From Paenibacillus plantarum (GTDB lineage Bacteria; Bacillota; Bacilli; Paenibacillales; NBRC-103111), in NCBI RefSeq assembly GCF_013141695.1, contig NZ_WHNY01000026.1, forward strand, positions 62,001 to 126,000: a stretch of 64,000 nucleotides of DNA, in the 5' to 3' direction. A program made the position numbers and the translations under genes. The notes under the pieces were generated by a model that was not told the origin of the DNA, searched no databases, and saw only the letters and a list, made by a program, of their open reading frames with translations. Of this stretch, positions 55,272 to 64,000 are shown piece by piece (position 1 is the stretch's first letter; the number at the start of each line of letters is the position of its first letter).

Positions 55272-57104
55272 TCAATGACATCTGATTTCAAACACTCTAG
55301 CATGATCCAATCCATTCGTGCTTAAGACTTCCAAGCGTAGCCTATTTACTTGCTCTAACCCTACATGGCGTGTTACTTGCCGTTGGTAATTATCCTGTAT
55401 CATCATCACTTGACGAGCATCCTTGTCTGGCATCGCAGTATACGCAATAACCCGGAAATCCTTCAACGTTTCCGGCTGCGGTCCCCATTCATTTTTCTTA
55501 TGCAGCTGATCCTCTTGTGTCAGGGTTAGTCTCCGGTGCATGCCTGTATCAAGCACGATGGTGATCTCGCTAATGGCAACTGGTGTTTCCCATGCTAACT
55601 CAATCCAAGGTGCTTGATCATCAGGACGTGACATCCACCTGTGAGAACCAGGAACGACGAGGTCTAGCCTAACGCCGTTTGTGCCATGCATGGCACGGGT
55701 ATAGCCATCTATTACATTCGATGCTTGGCCTTGAGGTTGTTCGGAAGAAGCTCGAACTGTCGCTTGGCTACACAAGTTATCGCTAGCGGGAATACCAGGA
55801 AGAAACGCATCCTGCCCGATAAGCCTTTGTTGCGTTTTCCCAATCAATTCTTGATTCTTATAAGCCATCTCAAGTGAAATACCTTCTTGAATGGCCAAAG
55901 CGGCGAATGTTCCCGCACCTTGCCCCATTACACCACAAGTAGCCATGACTCTCGTGCTTGAAAAAGCAATATGTGTAGCGGATATATGACGTCCAACAAA
56001 CATCAAATTCTCCACATTAGCACTGACCAATGACCTTAAAGGGATGCCATAAACATGGTTTGTATGCGGTTGATGGCAGGGATCGATCTCTTTGGCCTCA
56101 ATCCCCTGTGGTGGATGTGTATCCATCGGCCACCCTCCATATGCGATGACATCTTCGAAATGAACCGCTTCTTCTAGATCCCTTTGTGACAATACATGCT
56201 TGCCGATGAATCGACGTGATTCCCGCTTGCCTGGCACGAAGCCGAACCAATCCAGCGCCCACGTCTCAGACTCTGGGTGATGACCACTATTTTTGATATG
56301 ATCCCAAACGCCCATCATGATAGCAAGCAGTTCGTCACGAATCATTTCGTTATCTGAGATTGTATCCAGTAATCCGCCAAACTCCACCCACCAATACCCA
56401 TATTCCCATGACGCATGACTGCGGTATTTCAAATCCTCTTCAGAATATCGCTTCGCCCATACAGGAGGGATGAATGCCATCGGTTTACCCATATTTCTTG
56501 CTGTAAATAACAGCGAAGAACCGAGACGATACGTATCGGCTACTTCCCCAGCGAAAGACTCTCCATATTGCTCGGAAGACTCACGTCCTGTCGTGAATCG
56601 CGCTCCTGCTTCTTTGCCAAGACGACCGTCTCCTGTACAATCCATGAATATGTTCGCACAAATTTCGAAGCTATGCTCCGTGCTTTCCCTCGTTGCCCAA
56701 GCTGACACAATCCGATTCCCATCCATTCGCACGCCAATTATGGCCGTATTCAGCATCAACGTCAGGTTCGGTTCCGATCTGCATTTGTCATATAAAAGGA
56801 GATCCAGCATCGAAGCGCTTCGCTGTGGATTGCGGACAGCGCACTCCAGAAGAATTTCTTCCAGGATGCCACCTTCTCTTGCTTCTGTTTCTAATACTGT
56901 CCCTCGTTTGGAATGCGCCGCCCCGACAATATGCATACGGATCTCGGAAGAGGCATTGCCTCCCAGCACTGAGCGATCCTGACAAAGCGTAACCTTGGCA
57001 CCATTCCTAGCAGCAGCAATGGCAGCTACAACGCCCGAAATGCCGCCACCGGCAACTAGGATATCTGTGTGAACCAGTTGTTTCTTGCTATCTCCACTTA
57101 TCAT
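55272..57104 (-). CDS. FAD-dependent oxidoreductase
   Basis: 610 residues. The N-terminal Rossmann motif [21 protein letters not shown] and [16 protein letters not shown] mark the FAD-oxidoreductase family often found beside sugar-catabolic genes; [17 protein letters not shown] and [19 protein letters not shown] are further cofactor sites. The last 150 residues form an F5/8C-like beta-sandwich ([21 protein letters not shown]). GGGAGAATAGCC precedes the ATG. It is co-directional with the tannase gene. The substrate is unknown. Confidence 0.87.
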   Translation of the reverse strand: MISGDSKKQLVHTDILVAGGGISGVVAAIAAARNGAKVTLCQDRSVLGGNASSEIRMHIVGAAHSKRGTVLETEAREGGILEEILLECAVRNPQRSASMLDLLLYDKCRSEPNLTLMLNTAIIGVRMDGNRIVSAWATRESTEHSFEICANIFMDCTGDGRLGKEAGARFTTGRESSEQYGESFAGEVADTYRLGSSLLFTARNMGKPMAFIPPVWAKRYSEEDLKYRSHASWEYGYWWVEFGGLLDTISDNEMIRDELLAIMMGVWDHIKNSGHHPESETWALDWFGFVPGKRESRRFIGKHVLSQRDLEEAVHFEDVIAYGGWPMDTHPPQGIEAKEIDPCHQPHTNHVYGIPLRSLVSANVENLMFVGRHISATHIAFSSTRVMATCGVMGQGAGTFAALAIQEGISLEMAYKNQELIGKTQQRLIGQDAFLPGIPASDNLCSQATVRASSEQPQGQASNVIDGYTRAMHGTNGVRLDLVVPGSHRWMSRPDDQAPWIELAWETPVAISEITIVLDTGMHRRLTLTQEDQLHKKNEWGPQPETLKDFRVIAYTAMPDKDARQVMMIQDNYQRQVTRHVGLEQVNRLRLEVLSTNGLDHARVFEIRCH

Positions 57105-57307
57105 GGCTATTCTCCCTCACGATCTTATTTAGAATGACAGAATAATTTCGTAAGCGCATACATTCCTGCAAGAATACCTTTCTTCCCCTTGCCAGAATCG
57201 TAACATATATTTTTTTCATAGTAACCCTTCTTCCTCTAGTATAGAATAATTTTTTTACAAATATATTGTGAGCTTGGACGGCACGGATAACGCTTCTAGC
57301 ACCAAAT

Positions 57308-57490
57308 AGTCCGAATTTGCCGAATTAATCTCACTATCCGCCACATTGTATTGTGTTTAGTCCGAATTAACCCAACTAAATCGACCAATTAAGCCTCCGA
57401 ACAAGGATATTCGGTAAATAGTTCGGCAGAATCGGACTATGGGTCTTTTTCACAAGTAATCCTCGTTTTAATTCGGAAATTTCGGACTAA
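57308..57490. repeat. Four-unit ++-- intergenic repeat element, family C (TAGTCCGAA type)
   Basis: Units at 57308-57331 and 57359-57382 (forward), 57417-57440 and 57467-57490 (reverse); steps 51, 58 and 50 bp, total 183 bp. Each begins TAGTCCGA and has an inner inverted CGAA- or CCGAACTATTT-type end. Sequence differs from the other four elements but unit length, order and period agree. It lies between the hut operon terminator and the promoter region of the FAD oxidoreductase gene; the rest of 57105-57582 holds no gene. Confidence 0.85.
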
Positions 57491-57519
57491 CGCAGTCTCC
57501 GCCCCTGCTACACAAAGAA

Positions 57520-57559
57520 AACGCCGCTAGCTCCAGTAATAAGGAACTAGCGGCGTTTC
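57520..57559. terminator. Terminator of the hut operon
   Basis: A 12-bp perfect stem AAACGCCGCTAG / CTAGCGGCGTTT; on the minus strand TTTTC follows, 24 nt after the hutG stop. Confidence 0.9.
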
Positions 57560-57582
57560 TAGCATAAGCCTAATGCCAACTT

Positions 57583-58551
57583 TTATTTCGGGCGCGCAGC
57601 GACCCCTGCCAAGAAGCTAAGCATGAACTGTACCGCTAGTCGCGAGGTCACATTGCGCACATCGATAGTTGGATCGATGCAGACGAAGTCCAGTCCCTGC
57701 ACCTGCGGTAGCGATCCGAGTCGGTAAAGAGCATCCAGTGCATCCCACGGATTCATCCCGCCAGTACCAATCGCGGGGCATCCCGGTGCGTAAGCCTGGT
57801 CAATCACATCCACATCGAAACTCACGTACAGCACATCCGTGCCGTTCCCCGCAAGATGAAGCGCCTGGTCGAGCACAGCATCCATGCCCATCCGACGGAT
57901 ATCACGAGATGTATACACATGTACCCCTTTACCCTTCACGTAGTCATGATAAGGTTTCGAATTCATGAAGCCTCGAATGCCAATTTGTACGATGTGATGT
58001 CCCTCTACCACACCCGATTCGAGGATACCTCGGAATGGCGTACCGTTGGTGACGCCACCATCCTCAAAATTACGGACATCATGATGGGCATCAAAATGAA
58101 GAATACCCACTTTTTTCCCAGGATGACGGCCCACGAAAGCTTTGATCGACGGGCAGCTCGTCGAATGATCGCCGCCGAAGATGATCGGAATTAAGCCCGG
58201 CTGGTCGATATATAGCGCGCGCAAGCTTTCCTCGATGCGGCGGTGACATTCCGCGATGTCTGTCACATGCATTTGGATATCGCCGAGGTCGCGAACGGCT
58301 ATGTCTTGCAGATCAACACCATACTCCATAGAGTATGTCGTAAACGACTTGAACGCCGCACGTACAGCTGCCGGTGTCGTCGAAGCACCTGAATGCGAAA
58401 TCGACGACTTAGACAGCGGAATGCCGATGATGCCTGCAAGCAATGGCTCTTGACCGTCCCACTGGCGAATCCAATGGGCAACCTTGGTTTCCTTGTGATC
58501 TCGGAACACAGCTTGATCAGGTGATTTGAGAAAAGGGATCTCATGGCTCAT
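57583..58551 (-). CDS. hutG: Formimidoylglutamase (agmatinase/arginase family)
   Basis: 322 residues. Manganese ligands of the arginase fold are all visible: GGDHSTSCP, HFDAHHDV and SFDVDVIDQAYAPGC. It hydrolyses formimidoyl-glutamate to glutamate and formamide, the last step of the histidine pathway. Its start overlaps the hutI stop by 4 nt (ATGA) and its GGAGGGGGC ribosome site is within hutI. It is the last gene of the operon. Confidence 0.94.
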   Translation of the reverse strand: MSHEIPFLKSPDQAVFRDHKETKVAHWIRQWDGQEPLLAGIIGIPLSKSSISHSGASTTPAAVRAAFKSFTTYSMEYGVDLQDIAVRDLGDIQMHVTDIAECHRRIEESLRALYIDQPGLIPIIFGGDHSTSCPSIKAFVGRHPGKKVGILHFDAHHDVRNFEDGGVTNGTPFRGILESGVVEGHHIVQIGIRGFMNSKPYHDYVKGKGVHVYTSRDIRRMGMDAVLDQALHLAGNGTDVLYVSFDVDVIDQAYAPGCPAIGTGGMNPWDALDALYRLGSLPQVQGLDFVCIDPTIDVRNVTSRLAVQFMLSFLAGVAARPK

Positions 58552-59855
58552 CGTGCCCCCTCCTCCTTACCTGATTCTTTTGGCATGATGGTACGGTCCC
58601 ATACGATCACCTTTCCGTTTTTGATGACCCCAAACGTATGGTTAATCCCGAAATGATACGGCAAATATGCCAGATTCGGCGCATCAAATATGGTTAAATC
58701 CGCACGCTTTCCCACCGCAATCGAACCGATATGTTGCCCTCGTCCCAAGGCATTCGCCGCGTTGATTGTGCATGCCGTTAAAATCTCCTCCGGCGTCATC
58801 TTCAGGTTCAGCGATGCCAACATCATGACGAGCTGGATCGACTCGGTCGGACAGGACCCCGGATTATAGTCCGTTGCGATAGCCACCGGCAGTTCAAATG
58901 CATCGATCATGTCGCGGGCACGCGCATGCTTAGTCAGGCCTAGATTGAACGAAGTGCCCGGCAAGAGCACTGGAATCACGCCTTGTTCCGCCATGGCAGC
59001 GAAGCCTTTATCGGTCGCTGCAAGCAAATGTTCAGCGGATATCGCACCGATTTCACCTGCCAGTTCCGCTCCGCCAAGCGGTTCTATTTCGTCTGCATGT
59101 ATTTTCGGAAGCAAACCGTACTCCAAACCTTTTAGCAGAATTCGGCGCGTCTGTTCAATAGTAAAAACACCTTGCTCACAAAACACATCGCAAAACTCCG
59201 CAAGCTCCTCTTCAGCCACCATGGGAATCATGTCATTGACGATGAGGTCTACATATTCCTCGGTACGACCTTTATACGCCGGCGGCACCGCATGTGCCCC
59301 CATAAATGTCGATACAATTTCGACTGGGTTAGTATCATTCAAATGTTTTGCCACACGCAGTTGCTTCAATTCATCTTCCAGGGTGAGACCGTAGCCGCTT
59401 TTCGCCTCAACTGTCGTGACACCATTCAACAACATCTCGTTCAAACTTCGATGCGCCTTATCATAGAGCTCCTGCTCACTCGCTGCGTGTGTACTTTGCA
59501 CTGTGTTAAGAATGCCACCGCCCTGCGCCAAAATGTCCAAATACGAGACACCCGACCGCTTCAGCGCCAGCTCATGTTCACGGGAACCGCCATGAACGAG
59601 ATGGGTGTGCGGATCAACCAGCCCTGGCGTGACCATGCGTCCACCTACGTCGATGATTTCTACAATTTCTACGCTTGCAAGGAGGCTCATGACATCTCGT
59701 GCTGCTCCAAACGCCACGATTCTCCCTTCGCGAATAGCTACCGCCGCCTCGGTGATTACATCGACTTGCTTCATTTGTTGCCCGCAGCGCGGTACATTCC
59801 CAGGAGGGGAAACCAAACGACCAATCCCCGTAACGAGTAAATCAATCCGCTCCAT
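58548..59855 (-). CDS. hutI: Imidazolonepropionase
   Basis: 435 residues of the amidohydrolase superfamily. Metal site HTHLVHGGSREHELALKRSGVSYLDI, active-site region EAKSGYGLTLEDELK, second metal His in PKIHADEIEPLGG and Asp in ATDYNPGSCPTES. It opens the imidazolone ring to formimidoyl-glutamate. It lies 15 nt after hutU. Confidence 0.97.
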   Translation of the reverse strand: MERIDLLVTGIGRLVSPPGNVPRCGQQMKQVDVITEAAVAIREGRIVAFGAARDVMSLLASVEIVEIIDVGGRMVTPGLVDPHTHLVHGGSREHELALKRSGVSYLDILAQGGGILNTVQSTHAASEQELYDKAHRSLNEMLLNGVTTVEAKSGYGLTLEDELKQLRVAKHLNDTNPVEIVSTFMGAHAVPPAYKGRTEEYVDLIVNDMIPMVAEEELAEFCDVFCEQGVFTIEQTRRILLKGLEYGLLPKIHADEIEPLGGAELAGEIGAISAEHLLAATDKGFAAMAEQGVIPVLLPGTSFNLGLTKHARARDMIDAFELPVAIATDYNPGSCPTESIQLVMMLASLNLKMTPEEILTACTINAANALGRGQHIGSIAVGKRADLTIFDAPNLAYLPYHFGINHTFGVIKNGKVIVWDRTIMPKESGKEEGAR

Positions 59856-59870
59856 CTCCTCAATCCTCCT

Positions 59871-61544
59871 TCAATGTCCCTGCTCACGCATAGGTATGCG
59901 GATCCCGTGCTCTTCCGCTGTCTCAATCGCTTCATCATAACCCGCATCCACATGGCGGATAACCCCCATGCCGGGGTCAGAGGTCAGCACACTGCGGAGA
60001 CGCTCATCTGCTTCAGACGTCCCATCCGCAACAATTACCATGCCAGCGTGCAGCGAGTAGCCCATCCCGACACCTCCGCCATGATGGACAGAAACCCAAG
60101 AAGCTCCTGCTGACGTATTGATCAGCGCATTCAGGATCGCCCAGTCACCAACGGCATCGGAACCGTCTTTCATCGCTTCCGTTTCACGGTTTGGCGACGC
60201 GACGGAGCCACAATCCAAATGATCGCGACCGATCACAATCGGTGCTTTCAACTCGCCAGTTCTCACCATGTCGTTTAATGCCAGACCGAATTTTTCGCGC
60301 TCACCATAGCCTAACCAGCAAATACGCGCCGGGAGACCTTGGAACGCGACACGCTCACTCGCCATCGTAATCCAGCGGCGCAGGTGATCATTGTCCGGGA
60401 ACAACTTCACCACAAGTTCGTCTGTTTTGCGAATATCTTCCGGATCACCGGAGAGTGCTACCCAGCGGAAAGACCCTTTACCTTCGCAAAAGAGCGGCCG
60501 GATATAAGCTGGAACGAATCCGGGAAAATCGAAAGCATTGGCAACCCCTTGGTCGAAGGCGACTTGACGAATATTGTTGCCATAATCGAACACAACGGAG
60601 CCCATTTGCTGAAGGTCAAGCATCGCTTGCACATGGGTCGCCATACTGCTTTTAGAAAACTTCACGTATTGCACAGGATCCTTCTCACGAAGCAGCGCTG
60701 CTTCGGCCAACGTAAATCCGATTGGAATATAGCCAATTAGCGGGTCATGAGCCGATGTTTGGTCTGTCACGAAATGTGGCTTGATGCCGCGACGCACGAA
60801 TTCTGGGTATATGTCCGCAGCGTTACCTAGCAAACCGATGGCTAGCGGCTTATTCGCTTCCATAGCTTTACCTGCCAGCAGCAGCGCTTCATCCAGTGTT
60901 TCAGCCAGCACATCGCAGTAACGAGTTTGAATTCGGCGCTCAATGCGCGTTCGATCAACTTCGACCGCAATGACAACGCCCTCATTCATGGTGACGGCTA
61001 ACGGTTGAGCGCCGCCCATGCCGCCAAGGCCTGCGGTCAACGTCAACGTACCTTTGAGCGAACCGCCTGTATGTTGGCGGGCCGCTTCGGCAAAGGTTTC
61101 ATACGTACCTTGCAAAATCCCTTGCGTCCCGATGTAAATCCAACTGCCCGCGGTCATTTGGCCGTACATCATCAGCCCCTTCTGCTCCAGCTCACGAAAA
61201 TGCTCCCAATTCGCCCATTTGGGCACGAGTACAGAGTTAGAGAGCAGCACGCGTGGTGCACGTTCATGGGTTCTGAAAACACCGACCGGCTTGCCGGATT
61301 GAATTAACAATGTTTCATCGCTTTCCAGGCGCTGCAATTCGCGGATGATAGCATCAAAGGAAGGCCAGTTACGAGCCGCTTTGCCGATGCCGCCATACAC
61401 AACGAGATCTTCCGGTCGTTCTGCGACATCCGGGTCGAGGTTATTCATCAGCATACGCATAGCCGCTTCCTGTACCCAGCCCTTGCAAGATAGATCAGTA
61501 CCGCGAGGAGCGCGTATTTCTCGCTTCTGAGGATTGGAATTCAT
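59871..61544 (-). CDS. hutU: Urocanate hydratase
   Basis: 557 residues, normal family length. NAD-binding and active-site motifs are seen in [44 protein letters not shown] and [47 protein letters not shown] region near 470-500 ([20 protein letters not shown]). It converts urocanate to imidazolone-propionate. It starts 20 nt after hutH. Confidence 0.97.
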   Translation of the reverse strand: MNSNPQKREIRAPRGTDLSCKGWVQEAAMRMLMNNLDPDVAERPEDLVVYGGIGKAARNWPSFDAIIRELQRLESDETLLIQSGKPVGVFRTHERAPRVLLSNSVLVPKWANWEHFRELEQKGLMMYGQMTAGSWIYIGTQGILQGTYETFAEAARQHTGGSLKGTLTLTAGLGGMGGAQPLAVTMNEGVVIAVEVDRTRIERRIQTRYCDVLAETLDEALLLAGKAMEANKPLAIGLLGNAADIYPEFVRRGIKPHFVTDQTSAHDPLIGYIPIGFTLAEAALLREKDPVQYVKFSKSSMATHVQAMLDLQQMGSVVFDYGNNIRQVAFDQGVANAFDFPGFVPAYIRPLFCEGKGSFRWVALSGDPEDIRKTDELVVKLFPDNDHLRRWITMASERVAFQGLPARICWLGYGEREKFGLALNDMVRTGELKAPIVIGRDHLDCGSVASPNRETEAMKDGSDAVGDWAILNALINTSAGASWVSVHHGGGVGMGYSLHAGMVIVADGTSEADERLRSVLTSDPGMGVIRHVDAGYDEAIETAEEHGIRIPMREQGH

Positions 61545-61564
61545 CTTAGTGATCTCCTCTCATG

Positions 61565-63133
61565 TCAAAATAACTTGCCAGTCACAGCCTCAACCGCTTG
61601 CAGCCACTCGCCTTCCAGTAAAGCAGTCGCCACGTTTTCGATATCGCGGGAGGTCGAACGGTCCTCCAGAACAGGGGGAACGAGCGCCCGCAGCTTGTCG
61701 TACAGAACCCGGGTCGCCGGAGCAAGGCCCTCCGTCCCTACAAATTCAGCTGCTTCCGCTGCACAAATCAACTCGATCGCCAGCACCTTAGACACGTTGT
61801 CGATGACCTGCACGGCATGGCGCGCTGCTGTTGTTCCCATAGACACATGGTCCTCCTGATTCGCCGAAGATGGTATCGAGTCCACGCTTGATGGGTGCGC
61901 CAGCACTTTATTTTCCGAAACGATCGATGCACTTACATATTGCGCGATCATCATGCCTGAATTCATCCCTGGTTGATGGCTCAAAAATGCAGGAAGTCCA
62001 CCTGAAAGCGCTGGATTAACCAGCCTTTCGGTACGGCGTTCCGAAATGTTCGCGAGCTCGCTCATGCCGATTTTCAGAAAATCCATCGCGAATGCGATCG
62101 GCTGACCATGGAAATTACCGCCAGAGATGACGAGACCTTTCTCCACGAATAACAACGGATTGTCCGTCGCAGCGTTCATTTCTATTGCAATCTTATCCTG
62201 CACATAGGCAAGAACTTGGCGTGTCGCACCATGCACTTGGGGCAGACAACGCAGTGAGTAAGCGTCTTGTACACGAAGCTCGCCTTGGCGTGTCGTCAAC
62301 TTGCTGCCTTTCAGCAGCTTGCATAAGTTCTTCGCTACGCCGATCTGTTCTGGATAAGGGCGTACCTGATGCACCTCTTCCGCAAAAGCTTCCGGAATGC
62401 CGCGCAAGCATTCAACTGTCAGTGATGCAACTACATCGGCAATTTTCGCAAGTGATTGTGATTGGATAAGCGCCAGCGTACCAATGGATGTCATGATCTG
62501 TGTGCCGTTAATAAGCGCTAGCCCCTCTTTTGCCTGCAAGCTAATCGGTTTAAGCCCTGCAGTTGCGAGTGCTTTCTCACCCGGCAGACGTTCACCCTTA
62601 TAAAATGCCTCGCCTTCTCCCATCAGCACCAGTGCCAAATGTGACAATGGAGCCAAGTCACCACTAGCACCAAGTGAGCCTTGTTCCGGCACGACGGGGT
62701 GTACGCCACGGTTGATGCAGTCGATCAATAGCTGCAGCGTTACCGGGCGGATGCCCGAATATCCTTTGGCTAGCGCGTTTGCGCGCAGCAACATCAATGC
62801 GCGAACCGTCGGTTCCGGCAGCGGTCTGCCGACGGCGCAGGCATGGCTGCGAATCAGGTTAACTTGCAGCTGGACAGCGTCTTGTGGTGAAATCGTCACG
62901 TCGCTGAATTTGCCGAACCCCGTCGTGATCCCATAGACCACTTGGCCAGTTGCAACCAGTTCCTCCACCATGTTGCGGCACGCAATCACACGCTGGAGCG
63001 CCTGTTCATCTAGTCCGACCGGTACATGATCATAAACAACCGAAGCTACTAACTCTGGTATCAATTGCACCCCGTCTAATACAACCGGAGTCGCTTCTAA
63101 GTCGTTTTCCTGCTGTTTGTATACCATCGCCAT
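61565..63133 (-). CDS. hutH: Histidine ammonia-lyase
   Basis: 522 residues. The autocatalytic MIO cofactor triad Ala-Ser-Gly is in [27 protein letters not shown] supplies the catalytic Tyr region and [15 protein letters not shown] is conserved. It deaminates histidine to urocanate, the first step. GGAAGGAG precedes the ATG. It is first in an operon with the Bacillus subtilis order hutHUIG; neither hutP nor hutM is in the window. Confidence 0.98.
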   Translation of the reverse strand: MAMVYKQQENDLEATPVVLDGVQLIPELVASVVYDHVPVGLDEQALQRVIACRNMVEELVATGQVVYGITTGFGKFSDVTISPQDAVQLQVNLIRSHACAVGRPLPEPTVRALMLLRANALAKGYSGIRPVTLQLLIDCINRGVHPVVPEQGSLGASGDLAPLSHLALVLMGEGEAFYKGERLPGEKALATAGLKPISLQAKEGLALINGTQIMTSIGTLALIQSQSLAKIADVVASLTVECLRGIPEAFAEEVHQVRPYPEQIGVAKNLCKLLKGSKLTTRQGELRVQDAYSLRCLPQVHGATRQVLAYVQDKIAIEMNAATDNPLLFVEKGLVISGGNFHGQPIAFAMDFLKIGMSELANISERRTERLVNPALSGGLPAFLSHQPGMNSGMMIAQYVSASIVSENKVLAHPSSVDSIPSSANQEDHVSMGTTAARHAVQVIDNVSKVLAIELICAAEAAEFVGTEGLAPATRVLYDKLRALVPPVLEDRSTSRDIENVATALLEGEWLQAVEAVTGKLF

Positions 63134-63171
63134 GTCAACTCAGACTCCTTCCTTTCTCGCTTTACCAAAAG

Positions 63172-63217
63172 AAAGGGACCGTACGGAAGTTGTTAGCTTC
63201 CATACGGTCCCTTTTTT
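63172..63217. terminator. Hairpin in the hut leader (terminator or attenuator)
   Basis: GGGACCGTATGGAAG / CTTCCGTACGGTCCC, a 15-bp stem with one mismatch and 7-nt loop, ends about 40 nt before hutH. On the minus strand TTTCTTTT follows; on the plus strand TTTTTT follows. It could attenuate hut transcription, as the HutP-controlled terminator does in Bacillus subtilis, or only end DUF421 transcripts. Confidence 0.75.
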
Positions 63218-63304
63218 AAATAAGAGGGTTATATGCGATTGTCCGGTATCAAACTCCAGCCGATCCTTCATCGCGATCACCACTTTATCGTTTATTATGT
63301 TTTT

Positions 63305-63353
63305 TCCTAATCTTACCTAATCTTATTTTCACACGCTGGTTCGCGAGCTGTCA
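63305..63353 (-). promoter_or_regulatory. Candidate hut promoter with tandem operator repeat
   Basis: TTGACA at 63353-63348 is followed after 18 nt by GAAAAT (weak -10). Immediately downstream TAAGATTAGG occurs twice in a row (63324-63315 and 63314-63305). Two exact 10-bp direct repeats at one helical turn suggest a regulator site, in DNA or RNA. Confidence 0.45.
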
Positions 63354-63401
63354 AGATGGCTATAAGCCCAGTTGTCGCCGCTAGTCTTGTCGAATTACGC
63401 A

Positions 63402-64000
63402 TCACCGCTTAAGGATCGGTTCCAATTGTGCAATGATATCCTCCATTTGCTTCGAGCATTGCTCGTACATCTCTTTGGCCTTTTTATTATTGGTGGACAA
63501 TCCATACAACATTAAATCGCCTTCGCATTTTTTTAATATTGCAAATAGCGATGCTTTTTCCTGTGGCACAGGTACGGCGATCTTATCATCATACAAGTCC
63601 ACAAACAATTGGCCGTAAGAATCCACTTGACCTAGAAATACATTTTCAACTGTAACCCCTATTTTAACTAATTCGGTATTCAACCACGCTCTGCTAAAGC
63701 TTAGTGTAGCCAATGATTCATCCATGATTACGCCATCCATGATCACCGCTTGGGGCTCTTTCTCTGGCGCAACCTTAATGCCTAAATGTTTGGGAGTCAA
63801 CGGTAAATTCTCTCGCGTTAACAGGACATTAATCTCTCCGCTTGGTTCCATGATAGCAAACTCGACATCAGCAACTTTAAATACCGACCTCTTGCGCAAT
63901 TGCTCCATGAGTTCATCTGTGGTTAGGCGTTCTTTCTTTAAATTATCTTCCATAATCTTGCCTTCACGAATGAGTATAGTTCCTTTACTATCAATGAAAT
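63402..64000 (-). CDS. DUF421 (YetF-like) membrane protein, C-terminal part (runs off window)
   Basis: The frame is open to the window edge. It reads FIDSKGTILIREGKI before the internal Met of MEDNLKKERLTTDELMEQL, so translation must begin outside the window. ILIREGKI...NLKKERLTTDELMEQLRKRSVFKVADVEFAIMEPSGEINVLL is the cytoplasmic domain typical of DUF421/YetF proteins, which have three N-terminal membrane helices. A later segment (SRAWLNTELVKIGVTVENVFLGQVDSYGQLFVDLYDD) is the usual tail. Function in the family is poorly known; some members affect spore properties. Confidence 0.85.
   Translation of the reverse strand, partial: FIDSKGTILIREGKIMEDNLKKERLTTDELMEQLRKRSVFKVADVEFAIMEPSGEINVLLTRENLPLTPKHLGIKVAPEKEPQAVIMDGVIMDESLATLSFSRAWLNTELVKIGVTVENVFLGQVDSYGQLFVDLYDDKIAVPVPQEKASLFAILKKCEGDLMLYGLSTNNKKAKEMYEQCSKQMEDIIAQLEPILKR

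Noticed and set aside
63140..63271. 43-codon possible leader peptide upstream of hutH
   Set aside because: It overlaps the terminator-like hairpin and contains only one His codon, unlike His-operon leader peptides; probably chance.

Overview
The window looks like chromosomal DNA of a spore-forming, polysaccharide-degrading member of the Paenibacillaceae (Paenibacillus-like). The reasons are an alpha/beta-type small acid-soluble spore protein, several YesM/YesN-type histidine kinase and AraC-output response-regulator pairs, lipoprotein sugar-binding proteins with UgpA/UgpE-like permeases, an S-layer-anchored surface protein, GGAGG ribosome sites with frequent GTG/TTG starts, and many U-tract terminators. 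The species cannot be fixed from sequence alone. No rRNA, tRNA or CRISPR array was seen.

Layout. (1) 1-9446, minus strand: a plant-glycan locus with an interrupted GH2 enzyme, an alpha/beta-hydrolase esterase, a sugar-binding lipoprotein, a GH95 fucosidase-like enzyme and a YesN/YesM two-component pair (kinase cut by the window edge), with a divergent AraC regulator at 9567. (2) 10521-14797: a secreted PL9 pectate lyase, an AraC regulator and a phytanoyl-CoA dioxygenase-family protein. (3) 15196-17555: an ECF sigma factor with a membrane-anchored DUF4871 protein, a possible small gene and a GNAT acetyltransferase. (4) 17624-26404: a complete sugar-uptake and sensing operon (two permeases, kinase, regulator, binding protein, GH115 enzyme). 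(5) 26536-28211: an insertion sequence with 19-bp inverted repeats and a frameshifted transposase, sitting in the A-tract of a terminator. (6) 28263-36035: two tandem paralogous secreted beta-helix proteins, one carrying an S-layer anchor. (7) 36606-44870: a compact chemosensory cluster (CheX, CheY, unknown protein, receptor, CheW, CheA) ending in a REC-PAS-GGDEF-EAL protein, so the output is probably cyclic-di-GMP. (8) 45041-55231: a sugar isomerase, spore protein, orphan kinase, phosphotransferase, glycosyltransferase-like protein, aldo/keto reductase, GH5-like hydrolase, tannase-family esterase (premature stop) and FAD oxidoreductase. (9) 57583-63133: the histidine-utilisation operon hutHUIG with a leader hairpin, followed by the C-terminal part of a DUF421 membrane protein.

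The most unusual structure is not a gene. Five intergenic regions (12805-12986, 14997-15181, 36286-36470, 50209-50393, 57308-57490) each hold four 24-nt units in the order forward, forward, reverse, reverse, at a period of 50-51 bp with a 58-59 bp central step. Three loci share one unit sequence and are each exactly 185 bp; the other two have different unit sequences but nearly the same geometry (182 and 183 bp). I know of no named element with this design. Two catabolic genes (GH2 and tannase) are each broken by one in-frame stop codon with clear homologous coding sequence continuing beyond it.
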